A DNA stretch of 45,157 bases, taken from contig JAIPBL010000052.1 of NCBI GenBank assembly GCA_021739645.1, positions 1 to 45,157 of the forward strand, given 5' to 3'. The notes under the pieces were generated by a model. That model had not been told where the DNA came from and searched no databases. It saw only the letters and a program-made list of their open reading frames with translations. A program made the translations under genes and the position numbers. The DNA is from Saprospiraceae bacterium (GTDB taxonomy: Bacteria > Bacteroidota > Bacteroidia > Chitinophagales > Saprospiraceae). Positions 1 through 8,350 of the stretch are shown here, one piece after another; positions within the stretch are counted from its first letter, which is position 1, and each line of letters opens with the position of its first letter.

Positions 1-139
1 GCAGTTGGCAGTTGGCAGTTGGCAGTTGGCAGTTGGCAGTTGGCAGTTGGCAGTTGGCAGTTGGCAGTTGGCAGTTGGCAGTTGGCAGTTGGCAGTTGGC
101 AGTTGGCAGTTGGCAGTTGGCAGTTGGCAGTTGGCAGTT
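1..139. repeat. Tandem array of a 7-bp unit
   Basis: The unit GCAGTTG is repeated head to tail from the first base of the window: 19 perfect copies followed by a final GCAGTT. The array probably continues to the left of the window. It ends about 80 bp before the start of the phosphoesterase gene, so it lies in a promoter-proximal intergenic position. No ORF uses it. Seven is not a multiple of three, so a copy-number change could not be read through a gene in frame. Confidence 0.97.
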
Positions 140-221
140 AAGATAAATCGAGCCTTGTAGTCCAAACCCATTAGCCTGCCTTTTTTATTCTCAATGCTAC
201 ATTTTCAATTCTCAAATTCCA

Positions 222-725
222 ATGAAAATCGGCCTACTTTCCGATACGCACAGCCATTTGGACGAAAGCGTTTTCACCTACCTCGACCCATGTGATGAGA
301 TTTGGCATGCCGGGGATATTGGCGACCCAATGGTGGCTGACCGGCTCGAAGCTTTCCGGCCATTCCGGGCCGTGTACGGGAACATTGACGGACCGCCCAT
401 CCAACGCCGCTTCCCGCTCGACCTGCGTTTCATGTGCGAGGGGGTGGATGTTTTCATGACACATATCGGCGGTTATCCGGGCAAGTACACACCGAGGGTG
501 CGGGAGATTTTGCGAACAAACCCTCCCAAGCTCTACATCTGCGGCCATTCCCACATCTTGAAAGTAATGCCAGACAAGGCGCTCGGCCTGCTGCACATGA
601 ACCCGGGTGCCTGCGGCAATGAGGGCTGGCATAAAGTAAAAACCCTTTTGCGCTTCGACCTCAACGCAGGCCGCATCGAAAACTTGGAGGTAGTGGAAAT
701 TGGAAACCGTGGAAAGTTGTCGTGA
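222..725 (+). CDS. YfcE/MJ0936-type metallophosphoesterase
   Basis: A 167-residue calcineurin-like phosphodiesterase of the small YfcE/MJ0936 family, expected to be a cytoplasmic dinuclear-metal enzyme acting on phosphodiesters; the natural substrate is unknown. The metal ligands are all visible: D8-x-H10 (SDTHSH), G31-D32, G53-N54 (GNIDG), H81 and the GHSH block at 108-111. Length is typical of the family. The ATG at 222 places the first beta strand (MKIGLLSD) at the N-terminus, as in homologues. No signal peptide is seen. A weak -7-like TACATTTT lies at 198-205. The gene stands alone on its strand and is followed by a hairpin terminator. Family assignment is firm; physiological role is not. 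Confidence 0.9.
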   Translation: MKIGLLSDTHSHLDESVFTYLDPCDEIWHAGDIGDPMVADRLEAFRPFRAVYGNIDGPPIQRRFPLDLRFMCEGVDVFMTHIGGYPGKYTPRVREILRTNPPKLYICGHSHILKVMPDKALGLLHMNPGACGNEGWHKVKTLLRFDLNAGRIENLEVVEIGNRGKLS

Positions 726-750
726 ATGATGGGAAATTCTTTCAATAAAG

Positions 751-785
751 AAGGCTCCGACGTGCAGTACGTCGAGGCCTTTTTT
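751..785 (+). terminator. Intrinsic terminator of the phosphoesterase gene
   Basis: Arms at 751-763 and 769-781 pair with one wobble and one mismatch around the loop GCAGT, followed directly by a T run to 785. It lies 26 bp after the stop codon. The arms begin with A-rich sequence on the other strand, so it may also serve the convergent PUR-domain gene. Confidence 0.8.
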
Positions 786-875
786 AGTTCAGAGCAGCAG
801 CGCTTCGTTTGCTTAGTGCATCTCTTCTGGCTGTTCGAAAAATATCAAACCATTTTTAACCCGCCAAAAACAAGG

Positions 876-1325
876 TTACCAACTAAGGTCCTCGTCCATT
901 GTAGGTTCAACTGTCGGCGGCGGAATGGGCTTTTCCAAGGTATCATCATTCTCCCCGACTTCTCTACCGGTTTTCTGCTGGTTGTGGACGACCCGGGGTG
1001 GGCGATCAGCGCCACCTTCGGCTTCTTGCGCCTCCCACTCGTCGTGGCGGCGGTCGAATTCTTCGTAGTCGTAGTCTGGCATCAGTTCCGTCTTGATGTA
1101 ATCAACCACTTCTTCGAGGTTGCTTAAAAAACGGTTGAAATCTTCCTTGTAAAGGAAAATCTTGTGGCGTTCGTAGCCATCGCCATCGAATCGTCTTGTG
1201 CTTTCTGTAAGGGTGAGGTAAAAGTCATCGCCTTTTGTTTGGCGCACGTCAAAGAAGTAAGTTCTTCGTTTACCAGCATTCATTTTCTTTGAGAAAACAC
1301 TCTCAAATCTTCTGTCTCGGTCCAC
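876..1325 (-). CDS. PUR-alpha-like DUF3276 nucleic-acid-binding protein
   Basis: A 149-residue protein of the Bacteroidota DUF3276 (PUR-alpha-like) family. Residues about 5-85 hold the PUR fold: an N-terminal RRFESVFSKK segment, KRRTYFFDVRQTK, DFYLTLTES and HKIFLYKEDFNRFLSNLEE. Members of the wider PUR family bind single-stranded DNA or RNA; the spirochaete relative BpuR acts as a regulator. The C-terminal third is acidic and low in complexity (YDYEEFDRR, EEVGEND-like stretches) and probably disordered. No signal peptide, so cytoplasmic. It has its own well-formed promoter (1401-1430) and is convergent with the upstream phosphoesterase. The domain call is firm; the target nucleic acid is unknown. 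Confidence 0.85.
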   Translation of the reverse strand: MDRDRRFESVFSKKMNAGKRRTYFFDVRQTKGDDFYLTLTESTRRFDGDGYERHKIFLYKEDFNRFLSNLEEVVDYIKTELMPDYDYEEFDRRHDEWEAQEAEGGADRPPRVVHNQQKTGREVGENDDTLEKPIPPPTVEPTMDEDLSW

Positions 1326-1400
1326 TGGCTTAAGGATTTAAGTGATAAAAAAGCCGATTAAAATCTTTTTCGAAATTTGCCAAGCTTTTTTTCGGCCTGA

Positions 1401-1430
1401 CAAATGTAGGTATTTGACTTAACCCGCCAA
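1401..1430 (-). promoter_or_regulatory. Bacteroidota-type promoter of the PUR-domain gene
   Basis: Read on the minus strand: TTG (1428-1430), a 19-nt spacer, then TACATTTG (1401-1408). This matches the Bacteroidota -33/-7 consensus TTG and TAnnTTTG exactly. Transcription would start near 1395, giving a leader of about 70 nt. The rest of the 1326-1576 gap is AT-rich and shows nothing else I can name. Confidence 0.75.
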
Positions 1431-1576
1431 ATTTCTTTGCGAGAACCTTACTATTCTAGTAAAAATTGAGGGTATCTATTCACTTTTAAGCATCTATTTG
1501 CAATTTTGATTCAATCTAAATAGACTCTAATGTCAATATTGACTTTCGCTGCTATTCCCTAATTTCAAACCTTTTA

Positions 1577-1615
1577 TAACTTTGCCACGCTTTAAAAGAA
1601 AGATTGGCGTGGTAA
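1577..1615 (+). promoter_or_regulatory. Probable nqr operon promoter, -7 box and adjacent inverted repeat
   Basis: TAACTTTG at 1577-1584 fits the -7 consensus TAnnTTTG. No TTG sits at the right distance upstream, so the -33 element is missing or weak. Immediately downstream, TTGCCACGC (1582-1590) and GCGTGGTAA (about 1606-1614) form a 9-bp inverted repeat with one mismatch across the expected start site, a plausible operator position. The leader to nqrA would be about 115 nt. Confidence 0.5.
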
Positions 1616-1705
1616 ATGAACGCGCCAATGGATTTCCAGCGAAGAAGCTATCATAGCTATAATTTAGAAACGACCACCATTCCTTCATTTTAATGCATTA
1701 GCAGC

Positions 1706-3331
1706 ATGAAAAAGGGTTTTACGAGGCTCCACCTGATCACTTCCTTTTTGTTCCTTTACCAACTGGCTCAAGCGCAATCCCCCTCTGGCAGTGGCTCCAG
1801 CAATTTTACCATGCTGTTGTTGGCCATCGTGATACTGATTGCCTTTTTCATCATTATCCGCGTTTCGGATAACCTTGTCCGCATCCAGGCCGGCAAAAGC
1901 GGTGATGATGCAAGCCTGACGCCGCTCCCAGGTGTTCGGGACTTATTTAAAAAAAGCGTCCCAACATACGTAAAGGGCAAGTACGTTGCGCTGAACAAAG
2001 GGCACAACATTTTACTGGAAGGCAGTGCCAAAGGCCCTGTCGTTGCTGGCAATGCCAAGACTTTTGCCATCCAGCCACCCAATTTCAGGGGCGTGTCTGC
2101 CATTCCGAAAGTAGAAGTTGAAGTCGGCGATACCGTAAAAGCAGGCGACCACTTGCTTTTTGACAAAAAAAATCCAGCCATAAAATACGTGTCACCCGTG
2201 AGTGGAGAGGTGATTGCCGTCAATCGCGGTGAGCGCCGTTCCATCGCCAGTGTGGTGGTGCTGGCTGACAAAGAACAGCAATATCGCAAACTGGATGCCC
2301 CGAACCCTGACACTTGCAGCCGGGAAGAACTAGTGAATTTCTTGCTTGACTCAGGCGGTTGGGCTCTCCTTCGTCATCGCCCGTTCGACGTAGTGGCCAA
2401 TACGAATGACCTTCCTGATAATATTTTCATCTCCACCTTTGATACTGCCCCACTTGCCCCCGACCTTAATGTGGTAATGGAAGGGAGAGGCGCAGCTTTT
2501 CAGCGGGGACTTGAGGTTCTGGGCAAACTCACCAAAGGAAAAGTTTGGCTCGGACTTGATGCCAACGGCGAAAACCCGCCTAGCTCCATTTTCACAGAAG
2601 CAAAAGGCGTAGCCAAATGCTGGTTCAGCGGCAAGCACCCCGCAGGGAACGTTGGTGTTCAGATACACCATATTGCCCCCATCACTACCAAAACAACCGC
2701 TTGGACGCTGGGGGTTCAGGATGTGGCGACCCTCGGTGCGCTGTTTACCGAAGGCCGTTTCAACGCTGAACGGGTAGTAGCACTTACTGGCGCTGAATTG
2801 AAGCAACCAAAATACGTCCGTACTATTATTGGTGCAAACATCGGCGAACTCTTGGATGGCAACTTTGCCAACGATCATGTGCGCATCATTTCTGGCGACG
2901 TGCTGAGCGGCAGCAAAACATCCAGCGAGAGCTACCTAAACTATCACGATGACCAGGTCACAGTGGTAGAAGAAGGAGACCAACTTGAGATGTTTGGCTG
3001 GCTTCTGCCCGACCTTTCCACCCCGAGTGCTTCCAAAGCATTGCCTGGGCATCATTTCCCTGACACTGTTTACAAGGCAAACACGAACATGCACGGTGAA
3101 AAACGGGCGTTCGTGGTCACTGGTCAGTACGAAGAGCTGCTGCCGATGGACATTTACCCACAGCACTTGATGAAGGCGATTTTAACCAACGATTACGAAA
3201 AAATCGAGGGCCTTGGAATACACGAACTTATCGAGGAAGACGTGGCACTTTGTGAATTTGCGTGTACTTCCAAACAGCCACTCCAGCAGATTTTGCGGGA
3301 AGGGCTTGACATGGTGCATGAGCAAGGGTGA
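1706..3331 (+). CDS. nqrA: Na+-NQR subunit A with N-terminal membrane anchor
   Basis: Subunit A of the Na+-translocating NADH:quinone oxidoreductase, normally a peripheral cytoplasmic subunit. Family homology starts near residue 93 (VALNKGHNILLEG) and runs to the end: DKKNPAIKYVSPVSG, RHRPFD, HPAGNVG, RIISGDVLSGSK, EEDVALCEFAC. The protein has 541 residues against about 446 in Vibrio. The extra 90 N-terminal residues hold a signal-peptide-like segment (1-23, ending AQAQ), a Gly/Ser stretch, a strong hydrophobic helix (about 35-53) and a basic flank (RVSDNLVRIQAGK). Positive-inside reasoning places the NqrA body in the cytoplasm, tethered to the membrane. ATG 1706 is the first in frame after the promoter; Met35 (1808) is an alternative start that would still keep the helix. 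First gene of the operon. Confidence 0.93.
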   Translation: MKKGFTRLHLITSFLFLYQLAQAQSPSGSGSSNFTMLLLAIVILIAFFIIIRVSDNLVRIQAGKSGDDASLTPLPGVRDLFKKSVPTYVKGKYVALNKGHNILLEGSAKGPVVAGNAKTFAIQPPNFRGVSAIPKVEVEVGDTVKAGDHLLFDKKNPAIKYVSPVSGEVIAVNRGERRSIASVVVLADKEQQYRKLDAPNPDTCSREELVNFLLDSGGWALLRHRPFDVVANTNDLPDNIFISTFDTAPLAPDLNVVMEGRGAAFQRGLEVLGKLTKGKVWLGLDANGENPPSSIFTEAKGVAKCWFSGKHPAGNVGVQIHHIAPITTKTTAWTLGVQDVATLGALFTEGRFNAERVVALTGAELKQPKYVRTIIGANIGELLDGNFANDHVRIISGDVLSGSKTSSESYLNYHDDQVTVVEEGDQLEMFGWLLPDLSTPSASKALPGHHFPDTVYKANTNMHGEKRAFVVTGQYEELLPMDIYPQHLMKAILTNDYEKIEGLGIHELIEEDVALCEFACTSKQPLQQILREGLDMVHEQG

Positions 3332-3448
3332 TTTGAATTGTTGCATTGTTAAATTGTTGAATTGTTTTTCTCGTATCACGAAAACCACAACAATATAGCA
3401 ATCAAGCAATTCGACAATCAAGCAATTCAACAATCAAGCAATCAACTA
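3332..3448. repeat. Intergenic inverted repeat built of ATTGTTG-like words
   Basis: The nqrA-nqrB gap consists of a left arm made of repeated ATTGTT(G/A)A words (about 3337-3367) and a right arm made of CAATCAAGCAATT/CAACAAT words (about 3390-3446), the rough reverse complement. The arms can pair in several registers. No T run follows, so this looks less like a full terminator than a structured spacer within the operon. Confidence 0.75.
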
Positions 3449-3451
3449 TAA

Positions 3452-4720
3452 ATGAGTACTTTCTTAGAAAAGATAAAGAAGCTGGAACCACCAAAGGAAA
3501 AGAGATTCCTGCATACACTGTACGACGGGTTTTTCACCTTCCTCTACGTGCCCGACCATACCACAAAAGGCCCTGGTGTTCACATCCTGGATCGCATGGA
3601 CCTGAAGCGCACGATGGTCATGGTGGTGCTGGCGCTCCAACTGTGCTATGTTTTTGGCACCTACAATATTGGTCACCAGCATTTTGTGGCGCTCGGCATG
3701 CACACATCATTCATGGCAGGCCTGCACCTGAAATTGGCCTACGGCTTGATTAAACTCTTGCCACTTTTCGTTGTGTCAATGGTCGTGGGCCTGGGTATCG
3801 AATTCTTTTACGCTGCCAAAAAAGGTCACGGTATCGAAGAGGGCTACCTGGTGACCGGGGCACTTATTCCGCTCATCATGCCACCGGATATTCCTCTTTG
3901 GATATTGTCATTGTCAATCGCTTTTGCGGTCATTTTGGGCAAAGAAGCCTTTGGTGGCACGGGTATGAACATCGTGAACATTGCCTTGCTTTCCAGGGTC
4001 TTCGTGTTCTTTGCCTACCCCACCACCATCTCCGGTGACCAGTGCTGGGTAGCTGGCCTGGAATATGCAGGCGGCAAAGGCGTCGGCGAAACTTATGGCT
4101 GGGCACAACATTTCTTTGACTGGATATTCAATGGCCTGGGCTGGGCCACTTTCGGCGAGGGGGGACGAGCCATTGCCGATGCCTTCACAGGCGCTACACC
4201 GCTTGGCCTAGCATCGCAAGGATGGGAACAAGTGACTGCGGTTTATTCGCCCATGCAAATGTTTTGGGGTGTCATTCCTGGCTCCATTGGCGAAACCAGT
4301 AAACCGCTCATCATTGTCGGTGCGCTGATGCTGATAGCCACCGGGATTGCCAGTTGGCGCATTATGCTGTCTTGCTTGGTTGGTGCCGTTTTCATGGCAA
4401 TGGCCTTCAACTGGTGGGGCTTCGATGCCTTTATGAACGTACCTTGGTACTACCATTTTTACATGGGCAGTTTTTGGTTTGCAGTCGCCTTCATGGCCAC
4501 GGACCCGGTCACAGCCTCCAGTACGAACACCGGCAAATGGATTTACGGTTTTTCCATTGGGGCGCTTGGTATCATCATCCGAATAATGAACCCGGCCTAT
4601 CCCGAGGGTTGGATGTTGGCGATATTGTTCATGAATGTTTTTGCACCACTGATTGACCATTTTGTGGTTGAATCCAATATTAAGCGCCGCCAAAAAATTT
4701 CGGCAGCAGCTGGAAATTGA
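3452..4720 (+). CDS. nqrB: Na+-NQR subunit B
   Basis: Integral membrane subunit of Na+-NQR that takes part in electron transfer and Na+ translocation. It has 422 residues, close to the usual length, with multiple hydrophobic helices from residue 52 onward. The covalent FMN attachment site is clear: F-T-G-A-T-P with the acceptor threonine at T249. Other family blocks: RMDLKRTM, GHQHFVALG, MPPDIPLW, GKEAFGGTGMN, MATDPVTASST. The flavin is attached by ApbE, which is not in this window. It follows nqrA after a 120-bp palindromic spacer and precedes nqrC by 51 bp. No anomaly in the coding sequence. Confidence 0.97.
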   Translation: MSTFLEKIKKLEPPKEKRFLHTLYDGFFTFLYVPDHTTKGPGVHILDRMDLKRTMVMVVLALQLCYVFGTYNIGHQHFVALGMHTSFMAGLHLKLAYGLIKLLPLFVVSMVVGLGIEFFYAAKKGHGIEEGYLVTGALIPLIMPPDIPLWILSLSIAFAVILGKEAFGGTGMNIVNIALLSRVFVFFAYPTTISGDQCWVAGLEYAGGKGVGETYGWAQHFFDWIFNGLGWATFGEGGRAIADAFTGATPLGLASQGWEQVTAVYSPMQMFWGVIPGSIGETSKPLIIVGALMLIATGIASWRIMLSCLVGAVFMAMAFNWWGFDAFMNVPWYYHFYMGSFWFAVAFMATDPVTASSTNTGKWIYGFSIGALGIIIRIMNPAYPEGWMLAILFMNVFAPLIDHFVVESNIKRRQKISAAAGN

Positions 4721-4724
4721 ACCG

Positions 4725-4769
4725 CAAAAAATTGAACACAATAAAGATTTTGTTTTTCAAAAAATTGAA
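4725..4769 (+). repeat. 12-bp direct repeat in the nqrB-nqrC gap
   Basis: CAAAAAATTGAA occurs at 4725-4736 and again at 4758-4769, the second copy ending just before the nqrC ATG at 4772. Its meaning is unknown; it may simply be a local duplication, but it is the same kind of short-word repetition seen in other gaps of this window. Confidence 0.8.
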
Positions 4770-4771
4770 AA

Positions 4772-5482
4772 ATGCACAGTAATAATTATGTAACTATTTA
4801 CACCGTCATCATGACCCTCATCGTATCGGTCGTGCTGGCCGTCATCGTATCGGGCCTGAAACCCATACATGATGACAATGAAGCTGTTTTCAAAAAAAGG
4901 GAAATCTTTCAGGCAGTAAAAGACTACCTAGGTGCTGATTTGGACAAAATGTCCGACAAAGAAGTGCTCGCGCTTTTTGACAAAAACATGCAACAAGTGG
5001 TGATTGATGCCAATGGCAAACCAGTGGAAGGTGTCAAGGCAGAGAATATTGACATGGCAAAAGAAGAGAAGAAACCTATTGCTGACCGCCAATACCCTGT
5101 CTTCACATTTGTGGGAGAAAAAGGGACTTATTACCTCGTTTCTATACGTGGGAACGGCCTTTGGGACAAAATATGGAGCACGATAGCCTTTCAGGATGAT
5201 TTCAATACTATTGCTGGTGTATCTTTTGGCCATGCCGCCGAAACGCCAGGTCTTGGGGCCGAGATTACCGACAACCCAAGTTTTCCAAAACAATTCCAAG
5301 GCAAAACCATTCAAGATGATGGCCAATACGTTTCTGTGGCCGTTGTAAAAGGTGGCATAAAGAAACCCTCCCACCAAGTGGATGCTATCACTGGCGCCAC
5401 CATTACTTCAAACGGTGTAACTGAAATGTTGGAAAGGGGACTCAAAGTATATCTGCCCTATTTTGAAAGCTTAAAAAAATAA
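4772..5482 (+). CDS. nqrC: Na+-NQR subunit C
   Basis: Subunit C of Na+-NQR: one N-terminal membrane helix (residues about 8-29, YTVIMTLIVSVVLAVIVSG) and a periplasmic FMN-binding domain. The flavinylation motif D204-A-I-T-G-A-T210 is intact, with T210 as the FMN acceptor; S200-H-Q-V precedes it as in the family. GLWDKIWS and HAAETPGLGAEI are further conserved blocks. 236 residues is within the family range. It belongs to the nqr operon between nqrB and nqrD (60-bp gap to nqrD). Flavin loading needs ApbE from elsewhere in the genome. Confidence 0.97.
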   Translation: MHSNNYVTIYTVIMTLIVSVVLAVIVSGLKPIHDDNEAVFKKREIFQAVKDYLGADLDKMSDKEVLALFDKNMQQVVIDANGKPVEGVKAENIDMAKEEKKPIADRQYPVFTFVGEKGTYYLVSIRGNGLWDKIWSTIAFQDDFNTIAGVSFGHAAETPGLGAEITDNPSFPKQFQGKTIQDDGQYVSVAVVKGGIKKPSHQVDAITGATITSNGVTEMLERGLKVYLPYFESLKK

Positions 5483-5542
5483 GTTCTTTTCGGCAGCGGG
5501 CAGCGCCTTTTTCCGAAGAAAATCAAAAAAAATAAACGCATC

Positions 5543-6241
5543 ATGGCTGAAATTGCAACGCAAGTAGAGCAGGAAAAAGAACCGCTCTTTGGCAAGAAAG
5601 AAAGAAAGCTGTTGATAGACCCTATCAACGATAACAACCCCATTACCGTGCAGGTATTGGGTATCTGTTCTGCACTGGCAGTAACCACGCTCGTTGACAA
5701 GGCATTCGTTATGGCCATTGCCGTGACCTTCGTGACAGCATTTTCCAACTTGGCAGTTTCCTTCCTCCGCAAGGGCATGCCCAAACAAATCAGGATGATT
5801 GTGCAGCTCGTCGTCGTTGCCTTCTTGGTGACCGTGGTAGAGTTGGTACTGAAAGCCGCAAATTACCCTATCTGGAAAGAACTTTCGGTTTACATCGGCC
5901 TCATCATCACCAACTGTATCGTGATGGGCCGTCTGGAAGCCTATGCCATGGCCAACAAACCTTGGCGTTCCTTCCTGGACGGCGTAGGTAACGGTCTTGG
6001 CTACGGTGTCATCCTAATCATGGTCGCTGCTGTTAGAGAGATTTTTGGAAAAGGGAGTCTTGCTGGTTTCAAAATCATCGGTAACACGCCTGAATACTTG
6101 ATTGATAGTACCCAGAATGCCTTCTTTTCGTGGTACATGCCCAACAACCTGATGGTAATACCAGCCTCTGCACTTTTTGTCATCGGCATCATCATTTGGG
6201 TGCAGCGTTCAAAGAATACCAAACTCGTGGATGTATCTTAA
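5543..6241 (+). CDS. nqrD: Na+-NQR subunit D
   Basis: Integral membrane subunit, relative of RnfE. It has 232 residues, about 20 more than the Vibrio protein because of a charged N-terminal extension (residues 1-28, EQEKEPLFGKKERK). Family blocks NNPITVQVLGICSALAVTT and TNCIVMGRLEAYAM contain C42 and C125, which correspond to the cysteines that, together with those of NqrE, hold the membrane-embedded iron-sulfur centre. DGVGNGLGYG is also conserved. Six helices are expected. It is followed by nqrE after 39 bp. Confidence 0.96.
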   Translation: MAEIATQVEQEKEPLFGKKERKLLIDPINDNNPITVQVLGICSALAVTTLVDKAFVMAIAVTFVTAFSNLAVSFLRKGMPKQIRMIVQLVVVAFLVTVVELVLKAANYPIWKELSVYIGLIITNCIVMGRLEAYAMANKPWRSFLDGVGNGLGYGVILIMVAAVREIFGKGSLAGFKIIGNTPEYLIDSTQNAFFSWYMPNNLMVIPASALFVIGIIIWVQRSKNTKLVDVS

Positions 6242-6244
6242 TCT

Positions 6245-6275
6245 GAAACTCTAAGTTCACAATTCGAAACTCTAA
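6245..6275 (+). repeat. 10-bp direct repeat in the nqrD-nqrE gap
   Basis: GAAACTCTAA is present at 6245-6254 and 6266-6275, filling most of the 39-bp spacer before nqrE. Function unknown. Confidence 0.8.
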
Positions 6276-6280
6276 TAAAA

Positions 6281-6895
6281 ATGGGTGATTTACTCAATAT
6301 CTTCATAAAGTCCGTTTTCATTGAAAACATGGTACTGGCGTACTTCCTCGGAATGTGCTCCTTCCTCGCTGTTTCCAAATCGGTGAAAACAGCCATTGGA
6401 CTTGGTGCTGCCGTAGTGTTTGTGCTTACGCTCACCGTACCCATCAACTGGTTCATCAACGAAAAAATCCTTGGCCCGAACGGCCTTTTCGGCATGGACC
6501 TTACCTTCCTGCGCTTCATCCTGTTCATCGCCACCATTGCGGCATTCGTTCAGTTGGTGGAAATGGTCGTGGAGAAATTCTCTCCGTCACTTTACAACGC
6601 CTTGGGTATTTTCCTTCCGCTCATCACCGTGAACTGTGCCATCCTTGGTGGCGCACTGTTTATGGTAGCAAGGGAATACAGCATCGGGCAGGCCACTACT
6701 TTTGGGTTTGGTTCAGGGGTCGGCTTCATGGTAGCCATCGTGGTGATGGCCGCCATTCGGGAAAAAATCAGGTACAGTGCCGTGCCACCAGCCCTGCGAG
6801 GCTTGGGCATCGCCTTTATCATCACAGGACTCATGGGCATCGCCTTTATGAGCCTGATGGGTATCAATCCTGGCAATTACATGCAGCATCATTAA
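6281..6895 (+). CDS. nqrE: Na+-NQR subunit E
   Basis: Integral membrane subunit, relative of RnfA, 204 residues, with six predicted helices. The two iron-sulfur cysteines are present: C26 in [12 protein letters not shown] and C119 in [22 protein letters not shown] and [12 protein letters not shown] are family blocks. NqrD and NqrE form a pseudosymmetric pair in the membrane. The gene continues the operon; a 77-bp spacer with two interleaved inverted repeats separates it from nqrF. Confidence 0.97.
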   Translation: MGDLLNIFIKSVFIENMVLAYFLGMCSFLAVSKSVKTAIGLGAAVVFVLTLTVPINWFINEKILGPNGLFGMDLTFLRFILFIATIAAFVQLVEMVVEKFSPSLYNALGIFLPLITVNCAILGGALFMVAREYSIGQATTFGFGSGVGFMVAIVVMAAIREKIRYSAVPPALRGLGIAFIITGLMGIAFMSLMGINPGNYMQHH

Positions 6896-6965
6896 CTGAA
6901 AATGGAGAATCGATAGTTGAAAATTATCAATGCCCTATTCTCCATCTTCAGTTGTCAATTTTCAA
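6896..6965. repeat. Two interleaved inverted repeats in the nqrE-nqrF gap
   Basis: Repeat 1: CTGAAAATGGAGAAT (6896-6910) pairs with ATTCTCCATCTTCAG (6937-6951), one mismatch in 15. Repeat 2: TTGAAAATT (6917-6925) pairs perfectly with AATTTTCAA (6957-6965). The second repeat opens inside the loop of the first and closes outside it, the arrangement of a possible pseudoknot. No T run follows. nqrF starts at 6973, so the structure could influence nqrF translation. Confidence 0.7.
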
Positions 6966-6972
6966 TTGAACT

Positions 6973-8262
6973 ATGATTTTTCTATTTGACTTAATGTTCG
7001 TCCTCTGGGGTGCGGTTGCCTTCACAGCGGTCATCCTCGTGCTGACCTTCGGCTTGATTCTCGCCCAGAAAAAACTGGTGCCGCAAGGCGATGTCAAAAT
7101 TATCGTCAATGGCGACACCGAGCACCCGCTGATAGTACAACCGGGCGGCTCATTGCTCACGGCACTTTCCAACAAGAACATGTTCTTGCCCTCAGCCTGT
7201 GGCGGTGGCGGAACTTGTGCCATGTGCAAATGCCACGTGGACTCCGGTGGTGGCGATGTTTTGCCCACCGAAATGAACCACCTCAGCCGCAAACAGGCTG
7301 CCGAGCACATGCGCCTCGCCTGTCAGGTGAAGGTGCGCTCCGACATGGACATCCGAGTGCCAGAGGAAGTTTTTGGTATCAAAAAATGGGAATGCGAAGT
7401 GGAGTCCAACTACAACGTGGCCACTTTCATCAAGGAATTCGTGGTGAAACTACCAGAGGGTGAAAACCTCGACTTCGAATCGGGCGGTTATATCCAGATT
7501 GATGTGCCAATCATCGAGTGCGACTTCAAGAACATTGACATCACGGCGCACCCCCGCATGGGCAAACAAGCCGACGAATATCGCCCCGAGTGGGACAAGT
7601 TCAATATGTGGGGCCTGAAAATGAAGAATCCGGAGCCCATCTTCCGGGCCTACTCCATGGCCAACCACCCAGCCGAGGGCAACCGCATCATGCTCAACAT
7701 CCGCATCGCTACCCCACCCTGGGACCGTGCGGCAAAGGGCTGGATGAACGTGAACCCCGGCATTTGTTCCAGCTACGTTTTCACCCGCAATCCTGGCGAC
7801 AAGGTGGTGATATCCGGCCCTTATGGCGAGTTCCACATCAAGCACACCAAACGGGAGATGATGTATATCGGCGGAGGGGCTGGTATGGCGCCGCTTCGTT
7901 CGCATGTCTTCCACTTGTTCCACACGGAAAAGACAAAAGACCGCAAAGTGAGCTACTGGTACGGTGGCCGCTCCAGCCGGGAGCTTTTTTACACGGAAGA
8001 TTTCCGCCAAATCGAAAAGGAATATCCAAACTTCGAGTACCATATCGCCCTCAGCGAGCCTTCACCAGAAGACAACTGGACAGGCCCTGTCGGTTTCATC
8101 CACCAAGTGGTTTTGGAGAACTACCTCAAAAACCACCCGGAACCAGAAGAAATCGAATACTACCTCTGCGGCCCGCCGCTCATGCTGTCCGCCGTGCAGA
8201 AGATGCTCGGCGACCTCGGCGTACCGGAAGAGAACATCGCCTTCGACGATTTCGGTAGCTAA
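6973..8262 (+). CDS. nqrF: Na+-NQR subunit F, NADH-oxidising
   Basis: The electron-input subunit: it oxidises NADH and passes electrons through FAD and a 2Fe-2S centre. 429 residues. Order of parts: N-terminal membrane helix (about 5-31), plant-type ferredoxin domain with C76-x5-C82-x2-C85 and C117, FAD domain with R225-A-Y-S228, and NADH domain with GGGAGMAP (300-307) and CGPP (399-402). All cofactor ligands are present. It ends the operon and is followed by a strong terminator, so nqrABCDEF is complete and closed. Confidence 0.97.
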   Translation: MIFLFDLMFVLWGAVAFTAVILVLTFGLILAQKKLVPQGDVKIIVNGDTEHPLIVQPGGSLLTALSNKNMFLPSACGGGGTCAMCKCHVDSGGGDVLPTEMNHLSRKQAAEHMRLACQVKVRSDMDIRVPEEVFGIKKWECEVESNYNVATFIKEFVVKLPEGENLDFESGGYIQIDVPIIECDFKNIDITAHPRMGKQADEYRPEWDKFNMWGLKMKNPEPIFRAYSMANHPAEGNRIMLNIRIATPPWDRAAKGWMNVNPGICSSYVFTRNPGDKVVISGPYGEFHIKHTKREMMYIGGGAGMAPLRSHVFHLFHTEKTKDRKVSYWYGGRSSRELFYTEDFRQIEKEYPNFEYHIALSEPSPEDNWTGPVGFIHQVVLENYLKNHPEPEEIEYYLCGPPLMLSAVQKMLGDLGVPEENIAFDDFGS

Positions 8263-8266
8263 AACG

Positions 8267-8297
8267 AAAAAGCCCGGCTGCGAAGTCGGGCTTTTTT
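8267..8297 (+). terminator. Intrinsic terminator of the nqr operon
   Basis: AAAAAGCCCG (8267-8276) pairs perfectly with CGGGCTTTTT (8287-8296) around a 10-nt loop, and the right arm is itself the T run. It sits 5 bp after the nqrF stop codon. Confidence 0.9.
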
Positions 8298-8350
8298 GTT
8301 GTGAAAACAAAGCGGCAATCTCTTTTAACCAGAAAAAGTCAAAGTATAAA

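Noticed and set aside
1-139. CRISPR-like array at the window start
   Set aside because: The unit is 7 bp and contiguous; there are no spacers.
726-1127. Plus-strand ORF opposite the PUR-domain gene
   Set aside because: It reads through the terminator and is antisense to a gene with a clear family and promoter.
7964-8350. Longer N-terminus for the thioesterase
   Set aside because: It would overlap nqrF in another frame and cross the nqr terminator; the hotdog fold starts at 8351.
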